Assembly (NCBI GenBank): GCA_963708855.1
Contig: CAVPUM010000016.1
Span: forward strand, 1-64,000
DNA length: 64,000 nucleotides
Origin: CAIWHR01 sp963708855
GTDB taxonomy: Bacteria > Pseudomonadota > Gammaproteobacteria > Burkholderiales > Casimicrobiaceae
Direction of reading: 5' to 3'
Below the pieces are notes generated by a model that did not search any database, was not told the DNA's origin, and saw only the letters and a program-made list of their open reading frames with translations. A program made the translations under genes and the position numbers. Shown piece by piece: positions 27,593 to 35,893 of the stretch; within the stretch, counting starts at the first letter, position 1; every line of letters starts with the position of its first letter.

Positions 27593-28275
27593 AGCTCGGG
27601 GCGCTTCGAGCCAAGGCTGTAGCGGCCATGCAGCTTGCGCAGCACCGTCAGCGAGACCCAGGTGTAGATCAGGAACAGCGAGCCGGTGAACAGGAAGAAC
27701 GCGAACGGTGAGCGTGTCGCCGCGCTGGCCTGCTTGGCCAGGTAGGTCATTTCCTGCAGACCGATCAGGCTCACCAGAGCGGTCGCCTTGATCAGCACCA
27801 GCCAGTTGTTGGTAAAGCCGGGCAACGCATGGCGCACCATCTGCGGCGCCGTGACGCGCAGGAACGTCTGCACCCGGCCCATGCCGAATGCCGCGGCAGC
27901 CTCGAATTGCCCGCGCGGAATGGACAGGATCGCGCCGCGGAATGTTTCCGTCATGTAGGCGCCATAGATGAATCCCAGGGTCAGCACGCCGGCAGTGAAC
28001 GGATCGATGTCCAGCGTGGCGCCGGTGCCGGAGAGCTCCAGCAGGTGGTTGATGCCGATGCTGCCGCCGTAGAACACCAGCAGCATCAGCACCAGTTCGG
28101 GAATGCCGCGAATGATGGTGGTGTAGCCCGTCGCGAAGGCCACCAGCGCCCGGTTCCCGGAGAGCTTGGCTCCCGCACCAAGCAATCCCAGCAGCACCGA
28201 CACCAGGAGTGCCGCCAGGGAGACCCCTACGGTGAGCAACGCACCGTACAGGATGGACGAGTAATAGGCGGCCAA
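27589..28275 (-). CDS. Polar amino acid ABC transporter permease (HisQ/ArtQ type)
   Basis: The 228-residue permease begins MAAYYSSILYGALLTVGVSL and contains TTIIRGIPELVLMLLVFYGG and the EAA loop RGQFEAAAAFGMGRVQTFLR then VTAPQMVRHALPG. It forms a heterodimer with the next permease. It begins 20 bases after the binding-protein gene in the same direction, so binding protein and both permeases form one operon. Substrate most likely a basic amino acid. Confidence 0.88.
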   Translation of the reverse strand: MAAYYSSILYGALLTVGVSLAALLVSVLLGLLGAGAKLSGNRALVAFATGYTTIIRGIPELVLMLLVFYGGSIGINHLLELSGTGATLDIDPFTAGVLTLGFIYGAYMTETFRGAILSIPRGQFEAAAAFGMGRVQTFLRVTAPQMVRHALPGFTNNWLVLIKATALVSLIGLQEMTYLAKQASAATRSPFAFFLFTGSLFLIYTWVSLTVLRKLHGRYSLGSKRPEL

Positions 28276-28295
28276 GCTCGAATTACGTCAGTCGG

Positions 28296-29063
28296 TCACT
28301 TGCCGTAGACGTCGATCTTGAAATACTTGTCGTTGATCTTCTTGTACGTGCCGTTGGCGCGGATGGACTTGATGGCGCCATTGAGCTCGGCCTTCAGGGC
28401 GGTCTCGCCCTTGCGGAGCGCGAACCCGGCGCCGGTGCCGAAGTACTTGGGGATGTACAACTCGGGTCCGACCACCCCGTAGTCCTTGCCTTCGGGCTTG
28501 CTCAGGAAGCCGCCGGTCACTTCGATCACGTCGGCCACGGTCCCGTCGAGGCGGCCAGACTTGATGTCCAGGTAGACCTGGTCCTGCGCTTCGTAGGGAG
28601 TGACGACCACGCCGACCTTCTTGAGTTCGCCGTTGGCGTATTTCTCCTGCGTGCTGCCCTTGAGGACGCCGAGTTTCTTGCCTTTGAGCGAGGCGGGATC
28701 CGTGAACTTGATGTCGTTCCTGACCACGATCTTGCTGGGCGTGTTGTAGTACTTGTCGGTGAAGTCCACCACCTTGAGGCGGTCTTCCGTGATCGACATG
28801 GAGCTGATGATAACGTCGTATTTCTTGGCCTGCAGGCCCGGAATCATGCTGTCCCAGACCTGCTCGACAAACACGCACTTGCGCTTGATGTGCTCGCACA
28901 CGGCGTTGGCGATGTCCACGTCGAAGCCGGTTGGCTTGCCGTCCGCGGTCTTGAAGGTGAAGGGTTCGTAGGTCGGGTCGATCGCGACCCTTAAGTCCTT
29001 GCCCTGGCCCGAAGCGGTAGTGGCCAGCACGCCGAGCGCAAGCGCCAACATCAGTTTTTTCAT
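28296..29063 (-). CDS. Periplasmic basic amino acid-binding protein
   Basis: The 255-residue type II binding protein has a signal peptide (MKKLMLALALGVLATTASGQ), then DLRVAIDPTYEPFTFKTADG, the family opening. GFDVDIANAVCEHIKRKCVF, DVIISSMSITEDRLKVVDFT and YFGTGAGFALRKGETALKAE follow. The EPF-x-F-K and SIT-x-R-x-K-x-V-D-F-T motifs are those of His/Lys/Arg/Orn-binding proteins. The two cysteines in CEHIKRKC match the conserved disulfide of that family. It is the first gene of the operon. Confidence 0.9.
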   Translation of the reverse strand: MKKLMLALALGVLATTASGQGKDLRVAIDPTYEPFTFKTADGKPTGFDVDIANAVCEHIKRKCVFVEQVWDSMIPGLQAKKYDVIISSMSITEDRLKVVDFTDKYYNTPSKIVVRNDIKFTDPASLKGKKLGVLKGSTQEKYANGELKKVGVVVTPYEAQDQVYLDIKSGRLDGTVADVIEVTGGFLSKPEGKDYGVVGPELYIPKYFGTGAGFALRKGETALKAELNGAIKSIRANGTYKKINDKYFKIDVYGK

Positions 29064-29434
29064 GGTGGGTCCTGAAGTGTGGCCGGGCCGGTGCCTGACC
29101 ATGGTTGAAGGAGAGGCGTGATTGTAACGCCACGTTTCGCCCTGCAAGCCTGGCGTCCGAGTATTGGGGGTTTGGTCGTGGCCGTCAACGGTCGGTGCTT
29201 GGCGGCAACCGGGGCCCGCGATCGAACCATCCCCGCTGTTGCCTCCGGCACTGCCTTGCTCCGCGCACGGGCAAGGCGTAGATTGCCTTCGATAGGGGAC
29301 TCTGCCTCGCGCGCAAGTGCGGTACCGCGGTACGCGATTGTGGCGAGCACGCCGCCGCGCTGTGCCTGCCGCCGGGAGACAGCATCGCGCGAACCGCAAT
29401 GCGACGCGCAATCCGTTCGGGCAAGAAGAAAACC
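29064..29434. other. Divergent intergenic region, binding protein versus rhomboid
   Basis: About 370 bases hold no supported gene. A perfect 12-bp palindrome GTACCGCGGTAC lies at 29322-29333 and could be an operator. GGACCCACC before 29063 is a weak ribosome binding site for the binding protein, and GGGCAAGAAGAAAACC precedes the rhomboid start. No strong promoter pair is visible on either strand. Confidence 0.35.
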
Positions 29435-30175
29435 ATGTTTCCCCTGAGCGACGACAATCCGCATTTCCTCGCCCCGATCACAACCTGTGTGCTCATCACG
29501 CTGAACGTGCTGGCGTGGATCTTCGTCCAGCGGCTCGGCAGCGAATCGGGCCTGGGAGCGTCGATCTGCGCTTTGGGGCTCGTTCCGGGCGAGCTGCTGC
29601 GCACCCTGGCGCCGGGGACCCGTCTGGAGATGGGACCGGGCATCTTCTGCATGCTTTCCGCTTCCCCCAACTGGTTCACCCCGGTCACGCACATGTTCCT
29701 GCACGGCGGGTGGCTGCACCTCATCGGCAACATGTGGTTCCTGTGGATCTTCGGCGGCAACGTCGAGGACTCGATGGGTCATGGACGTTTCGTCGCGTTC
29801 TACCTGCTCTGCGGACTGGCGGCGGCGGCGGCGCAGATCTATGTCAACCCGCGATCCGGAATCCCGATGGTGGGCGCCTCGGGCGCGATCGGCGGGGTGA
29901 TGGGTGCCTACATACTGCTCTACCCGTGGGTGCAGGTGAACATGCTTCTGTTTCTCGGGTTCTTCTGGAAAACCTTCTCCATTTCCGCTGTCTGGATGCT
30001 CGGCTACTGGTTCGTGGTGCAGCTCATTGGCGGTGTCGGTGCGATCGGCGCGCACGGCGGCGGTGTCGCGTTCTGGGCGCATGTCGGCGGCTTCGTGGCC
30101 GGCGCGTTGCTCGTGCTCCTCTTCCGCGATCCCGTGCTGGTCGCCCAGCACCCGAAATACGGCTGGTCCCGGTAG
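29435..30175 (+). CDS. Rhomboid-family intramembrane serine protease
   Basis: The 246-residue membrane protein has the rhomboid catalytic dyad: Ser in MVGASGAIGGVMGAYILLYP and His in AFWAHVGGFVAGALLVLLFR. The L1 loop and second helix read MFLHGGWLHLIGNMWFLWIF then GGNVEDSMGHGRF. It cleaves single-pass membrane proteins within the bilayer; substrates are unknown. The start MFPLSDDNPHFLAPITTCVL at 29435 matches the family N-terminus. The ion channel homologue follows 118 bases later on the same strand. Confidence 0.92.
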   Translation: MFPLSDDNPHFLAPITTCVLITLNVLAWIFVQRLGSESGLGASICALGLVPGELLRTLAPGTRLEMGPGIFCMLSASPNWFTPVTHMFLHGGWLHLIGNMWFLWIFGGNVEDSMGHGRFVAFYLLCGLAAAAAQIYVNPRSGIPMVGASGAIGGVMGAYILLYPWVQVNMLLFLGFFWKTFSISAVWMLGYWFVVQLIGGVGAIGAHGGGVAFWAHVGGFVAGALLVLLFRDPVLVAQHPKYGWSR

Positions 30176-30293
30176 AGGCGCGCCGTATTCAGTCCGCAGG
30201 ACGTTTGTGGGAGGCCGCAGACCAAGCGACGAAGCGATTGCGTTCATCGTCATGCCGGTCGCTGCGGCGGCGATCTGCAGGAAGGGGGTGACC

Positions 30294-31274
30294 ATGTCGA
30301 GGCGAATACTTCTGCACGGCCTGCTGGCGCTGCTGTTGCTGGCGGATGTCAGCGTGGTGGGCGCGACCGAGCCGGCCACGGTGATCGTTGGTGCCTACGT
30401 CAACCAGATACTCGACTTGAGCTTCAAGGAACGACGCTACGCCATCGACTTCTGGGTCTGGTTCCGCTGGACGGCCGAAGGCGACATGGCTGACTACCAG
30501 CCGCTCGAGAGCTTCGAGCTCATGAACGGCCGCATCGAAAACAAGTCCAGCATCGTCGAAAAGCGGATCGACGGCGTGAACTACGCCTCTGCGCGCATCA
30601 TGGCCAGTATCTCGCAGCCGTGGGAGCTCGACGCCTTCCCCCTCGATAACCACCGCCTGCGCATCTACCTCGAAGACAGCAGGCGCGTGGCGAGCGAGTT
30701 GGTGTACGTGATCGACGTCGCAAACTCGCGCCTCGGCGACGAAATCCACCTGTCGGGGTGGACCGTTTCGTTCTTCGATGCCGGGGTGACGACCAAGGTT
30801 TACCACACCAACTTCGGCGATATCTCGCTGCCGACCACGGACCGGTCGGAGTTTTCGCGCTTTACTTTCTCGATGGACCTGCGGCGCGAAAACCACGAAG
30901 CGGCGATCAAGCTGCTCACTACGATGTTGGTCGCCCCTTTGGTGGCCTTCGCAGCCTTCCTTATAAGGCCCACGGATGTGAACACGCGCTTCGGCGTGGG
31001 CGTAGGTGCCTTGTTCGCGGTGGCGACGAGCGCTGTCATCGTCGCCTCGGCGGTCCCCGACTCCAGTGCGCTCACCACAGCCGACAAGTTGCACATGATT
31101 GCCATGATCTTCATCGTCGCCTCGCTGGTGCAGTCGGCCATATGCATGAAGTGGGTCGAGACCGGCGAAGAGATTCGTTCCAAGCAGGTGGACCGCTTGT
31201 GCGTTTTCATCTTCCCGCTGCTGTTCTTGCTGATCTGCAGCCGGGTGGTGCAGCGCGCGCTGGAACAGGTCTGA
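30294..31274 (+). CDS. Prokaryotic pentameric ligand-gated ion channel homologue
   Basis: The 326-residue protein has a signal peptide (MSRRILLHGLLALLLLADVS) and a beta-rich outer domain: VGAYVNQILDLSFKERRYAI then DFWVWFRW, and ELDAFPLDNHRLRIYLED, matching the Cys-loop-equivalent YPFDSQTLHIYL of GLIC but without cysteines. DEIHLSGWTVSFF parallels GLIC's FLTGWDIESF. Four helices follow from about residue 205; TM2 is about TRFGVGVGALFAVATSAVIV, with ASAVP at its outer end, and TM4 reads VFIFPLLFLLICSRVV. By my alignment the -2' Glu ring of GLIC is replaced (Asn), with Arg near 0'. It probably forms a homopentamer in the inner membrane with the ligand site in the periplasm. Ligand unknown. Confidence 0.8.
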   Translation: MSRRILLHGLLALLLLADVSVVGATEPATVIVGAYVNQILDLSFKERRYAIDFWVWFRWTAEGDMADYQPLESFELMNGRIENKSSIVEKRIDGVNYASARIMASISQPWELDAFPLDNHRLRIYLEDSRRVASELVYVIDVANSRLGDEIHLSGWTVSFFDAGVTTKVYHTNFGDISLPTTDRSEFSRFTFSMDLRRENHEAAIKLLTTMLVAPLVAFAAFLIRPTDVNTRFGVGVGALFAVATSAVIVASAVPDSSALTTADKLHMIAMIFIVASLVQSAICMKWVETGEEIRSKQVDRLCVFIFPLLFLLICSRVVQRALEQV

Positions 31275-31304
31275 CGCCGCTCGGCGCACGGTCGCTCGTC
31301 GCGG

Positions 31305-32108
31305 CTATTCGTGCTTCTTGAGCGCGGCGCGGGCCATGTTGTCGACCAACCGCGGCGCGAGCAACTTGAGCCACAGGCCGACCCTGGCCTTCGCGGTCAT
31401 CACCAGCTCGCGCTTGCGCCCGCGCAACGCGGCGACGATCTGACGCGCGCACTCCTCGACCGACATGGCGCCCTCTTCCTTCAGCCCGGACCTGCCGGCG
31501 GCCTTGCCGTCGGCGCCGTAGCCATGGTAGCGAATGTCGGTCGCGACCACCCCGGGGAACACAACGGTCACGTCGACACCCGTCCCCGCGAGCTCGGTGC
31601 GCAGTGCCTCGAAGAACCCGGCTTGGGCGAACTTGGACGGCGAGTACGCGGTGCGTTCGGGCACGCCGACTTTGCCGGCCAGGCTCGCGACGCCGGCTAC
31701 CAACCCCTTCGCCTTCCTGAGCTCCGCGAGCGCGTATCGCGTACACCAGACCGAGCCCATGAAGTTGACGCGCATCATGTCCTCGTACCACTTGAAGTCG
31801 CTGACGTCCTCGAGGCGGGCATGCCCCGAAACGCCGGCGTTGTTGACCAGCACGTCGATGCGCCCGAAGCGCAAAACCGCGCTTTCCGCGAGTGCCCGGC
31901 AATCGGCCTCGATGCCCACGTCGCAGCGCACCGCGATCGCCTCGGCGCCAGCCGCCGCACATTGCCCGGCGACCGCTTGCAGCGCTTCCAGGCGACGTGC
32001 GGCGAGGACCAGCCTGGGTTTCTCGGGCGCCAGTTGGCGGGCAAGCTCGGCGCCGATGCCTTCGGAGGCGCCGGTGATGACAATGACCTTGTCGGCGAAA
32101 GACATCAT
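31305..32108 (-). CDS. SDR-family NAD(P)-dependent oxidoreductase
   Basis: The 267-residue enzyme has the cofactor loop VITGASEGIGAELARQLA, AARR (an NADP-favouring Arg pair), LVNNAGVSGHARLEDVSD, the catalytic Ser region GVASLAGKVG and Y-x-x-x-K in ERTAYSPSKFAQAGFFEALR. FPGVVATDIRYHGYG follows. The C-terminal KARVGLWLKLLAPRLVDNMA is amphipathic, as in membrane-associated DltE/SDR7-type enzymes. It converges on the ion channel gene with 30 bases between the stops. Substrate unknown. Confidence 0.85.
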   Translation of the reverse strand: MMSFADKVIVITGASEGIGAELARQLAPEKPRLVLAARRLEALQAVAGQCAAAGAEAIAVRCDVGIEADCRALAESAVLRFGRIDVLVNNAGVSGHARLEDVSDFKWYEDMMRVNFMGSVWCTRYALAELRKAKGLVAGVASLAGKVGVPERTAYSPSKFAQAGFFEALRTELAGTGVDVTVVFPGVVATDIRYHGYGADGKAAGRSGLKEEGAMSVEECARQIVAALRGRKRELVMTAKARVGLWLKLLAPRLVDNMARAALKKHE

Positions 32109-32500
32109 GCTCGGGCAGGCATGGTTGCGCGCTCACATCATCGCATGCGGACGTCGATGTCGTCATCAGATGCGACGACGACGTCATCCGCTTCGAAGTC
32201 GAGCGCGTGCACGGGTTCCTGCGCGAGGTGTGTACCGACAGCTCGCGTCGAGATGCCGGGACGAGTGCGAGGCGGCACGCGCCGACCCGGCCAACAGGGT
32301 GAAGGCCAGGCGTGCGGCCGGGGACATGGATTCAGGCAGTCCTTCGACGCCGGTCAATTCGTGAGCCGCTGGTTCAGCGCCCAATGAATCGGGTCGAGGC
32401 ATTGCTTCGGATTGACCGGGACGTGCAGTACCATATGCGGACCGCTGTCGGCCGGACGTCGGGCCGGCAGATCCAATCTCCGACCGCTGTGGAGGCATTC
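32109..32500. other. Intergenic region upstream of a small exported protein
   Basis: Nearly 400 bases contain several short open frames on both strands with no family resemblance. Nothing else stands out apart from a GTGGAGGCATTC ribosome binding site just before 32501. Confidence 0.4.
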
Positions 32501-32896
32501 ATGAATGGACGGCTGATATCCGCACTCATCGCCGGCGCTGCGTTGGGCGCCGCCACCATGCCCGTGCTCGCGATCACGTGCTACGAAGTCATCGATCGGA
32601 ACAATGTCGTGATGCTCCGCGGCACGCGCTCCCCCGTCGACCTCAGCAATGCCGGAACGCCCGCGCGCGATGCGATGCGCGCTCGCGGCGAGCTCCTGGT
32701 CATCTTCGACGTCGAAAACTGTGTGGCGGTAGGACGGGCCACGTCCGATGGCAGCAGGACGCTCACCGCCGACGAGATCGTCGCCGGGTGGAGGCAAACG
32801 CCGATCGAGGCGAGGACCGGCTGGGGGACGTATTCGTCCCATTCCGGTGGCTTGCTGACGCCGGCGCAGGTTCCAACACCAACGCAATCTCGGTGA
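32501..32896 (+). CDS. Small exported protein, unknown function
   Basis: A 131-residue protein has a cleavable signal (MNGRLISALIAGAALGAATM then PVLAITCYEVID). The mature part contains NNVVMLRGTRSPVDLSNAGT, PARDAMRARGELLVIFDVEN and RTLTADEIVAGWRQTP, and ends in a Gly/Ser/Thr/Pro-rich tail. Two cysteines (ITCYEV, VENCVAV) could form a disulfide in the periplasm. GGAGG precedes the ATG. The family looks conserved in Burkholderiales, but I know no function. It converges on thyA. Confidence 0.65.
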   Translation: MNGRLISALIAGAALGAATMPVLAITCYEVIDRNNVVMLRGTRSPVDLSNAGTPARDAMRARGELLVIFDVENCVAVGRATSDGSRTLTADEIVAGWRQTPIEARTGWGTYSSHSGGLLTPAQVPTPTQSR

Positions 32897-32979
32897 GCAA
32901 CGCGCCGGGACGCGCGTGCCCGGGCGCAGCCGCCGTGCCGAGGGCGCATGGCGCGCCGGCGGCGTCGAGCCGCTTTGCG

Positions 32980-33774
32980 TCAGACGGCAATCGGTGCCTT
33001 GATCGCGGGATGGCAGCGGTAGTCGGCGATCTCGATGTCCTCGAACCGGTAGGCGAACAGCGAATCGGCCCGACGGTGGATGACCAGGCGCGGCAGCGGG
33101 TAGGGCGCGCGTGCGAGCTGCACCGCCACCTGCTCCAGGTGGTTCCGATACAGGTGGCAGTCGCCGCCCGTCCAGACGAACTCGCCGACGCCGAGGTCGC
33201 ACTGCTGCGCCACCATGTGCGTCAGCAGCGCGTAGGACGCGATGTTGAACGGCACGCCGAGGAAGATGTCGCAGCTGCGCTGGTATAGCTGGCAGGAGAG
33301 CCGTCCTTCCGCGACGTAGAACTGGAAGAACGCGTGGCATGGCGGAAGCGCCATCCGCGGAATGTCCGCCACGTTCCATGCCGAGACGATCAGGCGGCGC
33401 GAGTCGGGGTTGCGCCGGATCTCCGCGATGACGTTCGCCAGCTGGTCGACGTGCCCGCCGTCCCGGGTCGGCCAGTTCCTCCACTGATAGCCGTAGATCG
33501 GGCCAAGCTCGCCGCTGGCATCGGCCCATTCGTCCCAGATCGTGACCCCGACCTCCTGCAGCGGCCGCACGTTCGTCTCCCCGCGCAGGAACCAGAGGAG
33601 CTCGTGGATGATCGACTTCCGGTGCACCTGCTTGGTCGTCAGCAGCGGGAAACCGTCGGCCAGTGGAAAGCGCATCTGGTAACCGAACACCGAGAGCGTG
33701 CCGGTTCCTGTGCGGTCCTCCTTGGGATGGCCATGGTCGCGGACATGGCGAATGAATTCGAGGTATTGGAGCAT
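32980..33774 (-). CDS. thyA: Thymidylate synthase
   Basis: The enzyme methylates dUMP to dTMP with methylene-tetrahydrofolate. The 264-residue protein starts MLQYLEFIRHVRDHGHPKED, with RTGTGTLSVFGYQMRF following. The catalytic cysteine is in ALPPCHAFFQFYV. SCQLYQRSCDIFLGVPFNIA and HLYRNHLEQV follow, and it ends CHPAIKAPIAV. All parts are in one frame. It is transcribed alone, divergent from the LplT-PlsC fusion gene; a TACAAT (33852-33857, reverse strand) may be its -10. folA is not in the window. Confidence 0.96.
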   Translation of the reverse strand: MLQYLEFIRHVRDHGHPKEDRTGTGTLSVFGYQMRFPLADGFPLLTTKQVHRKSIIHELLWFLRGETNVRPLQEVGVTIWDEWADASGELGPIYGYQWRNWPTRDGGHVDQLANVIAEIRRNPDSRRLIVSAWNVADIPRMALPPCHAFFQFYVAEGRLSCQLYQRSCDIFLGVPFNIASYALLTHMVAQQCDLGVGEFVWTGGDCHLYRNHLEQVAVQLARAPYPLPRLVIHRRADSLFAYRFEDIEIADYRCHPAIKAPIAV

Positions 33775-33984
33775 CGGCGGCGGGCACAGCTGAGGCGGCA
33801 GGTGTGGCGGCGACGGGCGCCGACGGGGGCGCCTGCAGCCTCAAGGATCGAATTGTAGCGTTTCGCGGGCACAATGCGATTCGTATGGCGGCGATGCCGG
33901 GTCGGGCAGGCGGGCTGGCCCGGCGCGCCGGTGCCGTTCGCCGCGGCGGCGGTCCCGGGATGCCGCGGGAGTGGAGGTGTGGCA

Positions 33985-35869
33985 ATGCATCAACCGAACC
34001 AGTTCGACCTCCTGGCCGAACGTCGCTTCGCCCCGTTCTTCTGGACCCAGTTCCTGGGGGCCGGCAACGACAACATCTACAAGAACGCGCTGGTGATCTT
34101 CGTCGCCTTCCACGCGGCCACCCTGACCCCGCTCGACCCGAACGCGCTCGTGAATGTCGCGGGTGCGGTGTTCATCGCGCCCTTCGTCCTGCTGTCGGCG
34201 ACCGCGGGGCAGCTCGCCGACAAGTTCGAGAAGTCGCGGCTCATCCGGTGGATCAAGCTCTTCGAGATCGTCATCATGGTGATCGGTCTCGCCGGCTTCT
34301 GGCAGCGCGACCTCGCGCTGCTGTTCACCGCGCTGGCACTCCTCGGCGTGCATTCGACGTTGTTCGGCCCGGTCAAGTACGCGATCCTGCCGCAGCAGCT
34401 TTCACCCGACCGAGCTCATCGGCGGCAACGGCCTCGTCGAGATGGGGACGTTCGTCGCGATCCTGCTCGGCACGATCATCGGCGGCCTCGTCGTCGCCGT
34501 GAAAGGCGGCGGGCCGATAGTCGCCGGCACGGTATCACTCGCCGTCGCGGTCGCAGGGTATCTCGTAAGCCGCAGGATTCCTGCCATGCCCGCGGTCGAC
34601 CCCGGGCTCGCGCTCAACTGGAATCCGTTCAGCGAAACCTGGAAGAACCTCGCGGTCGCGCGCGGGAACCGCGTCGTCTGGCTGTCGATGCTGGGGATTT
34701 CCTGGTTCTGGTTCTATGGCGCGACCTTCCTTGCGCAGTTCGCCGGCTTCTCGCGCGATGTGCTGGGCGGCAACGAGCACGTCGTCACGTTGCTGCTGGC
34801 GTTGTTTTCGGTCGGCATCGGCATCGGTTCGCTGCTCTGCGAGCGCATGTCCGGCCGTCGCGTCGAACTCGGACTCGTTCCGTTCGGCTCGATCGGGCTG
34901 ACCGTATTCGCGATCGACCTGTGGCTCGCCAGCCGCCACCTGCAGGCGAACGCGCTGGCGGGCCTCGAGGTGTTCCTCGCGAGTCCTGCGCATTGGCGCG
35001 TCGCCGCGGACCTGGTGCTGATCGGCCTGTTCGGCGGGTTCTACATCGTTCCTCTGTATGCGCTGATCCAGGAGCGCTCGCCGCCCTCGCACCGGTCCCG
35101 CATCATCGCGGCGAACAACATTCTCAATGCGTTGTTCATGGTGGCCTCCGCCGGGCTCGCCATTGCGCTGCTCGCCGTCGGTTACTCGATCCCCGAGCTG
35201 TTCCTCGTCACCGCGCTGATGAACGCCGCGGTCGCGCTCTACATCTACGGACTCGTGCCCGAGTTCCTGATGCGCTTCCTGGCCTGGCTCCTGATCCACA
35301 CGTTCTACCGGGTCGACAAGGACGGATTGGAGAACATTCCCGACCAGGGGCCCTGCATCGTCGTCTGCAATCACGTGAGTTACGTCGACGCGGTGGTCAT
35401 CGCCGCCTGCGTGCGGCGCCCCGTGCGGTTCGTGATGGACCACCGCATCTTCCGGGTGCCGTTGCTCTCGTTCATCTTCCGCACGATGCGGACGATCCCG
35501 ATCGCCCCGGCCAGGGAGGATGCGCAGATGAAGGACCGGGCGTTCGCCGAGGCGGCTCTGGCGCTTGCCGCCGGCGAGATCGTCGGCATCTTTCCCGAGG
35601 GCAGGTTGACGGAGACCGGGGAGCTCGGTCCGTTCCGGCCGGGCGTGCAGCAGATGATCGCGACGACGCCCGTGCCCGTCGTGCCGATGGCTTTGCGCGG
35701 ACTCTGGGGCAGCTTTTTCAGCCGGTCGTCCAACGGCAAGGCGATGCGCAGGCTGCGCGGAATCCATTCGCGGATCGCGCTGGTCGCGGCCCCGCCGGTG
35801 CCCGCCGCACAGGTATCGCTCGAAGGGCTGCAGACGACCGTGCTCGCGTTGCGCGGCGCGCGCAAGTGA
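33985..35869 (+). CDS. LplT-like MFS transporter fused to PlsC acyltransferase (one frameshift)
   Basis: About 627 residues combine an N-terminal major facilitator (residues 1-410; FWTQFLGAGNDNIYKNALVI, HSTLFGPVKYAILPQQL) and a C-terminal 1-acylglycerol-phosphate acyltransferase. The latter has the H-x4-D motif CNHVSYVDAVVIAACVRRP, MDHRIFRVP, FPEGRLTETGELGPFRPG and VVPMALRGLWGSFFSR. The pair corresponds to lysophospholipid import (LplT) and re-acylation (Aas) but lacks the acyl-ACP synthetase domain of Aas. One extra G near 34409 (LSP then TELIGGNGLVEMG) breaks an otherwise intact gene. DUF2339 follows 24 bases later. Role: lysophospholipid salvage, inferred. Confidence 0.85.
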
Positions 35870-35893
35870 ACGCATGAACGAGGAACGCTACCT

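Noticed and set aside
34395..34420. Programmed frameshift in the LplT-PlsC fusion
   Set aside because: No slippery heptamer or downstream stem is evident; removal of one G restores the conserved TELIGGNG sequence.
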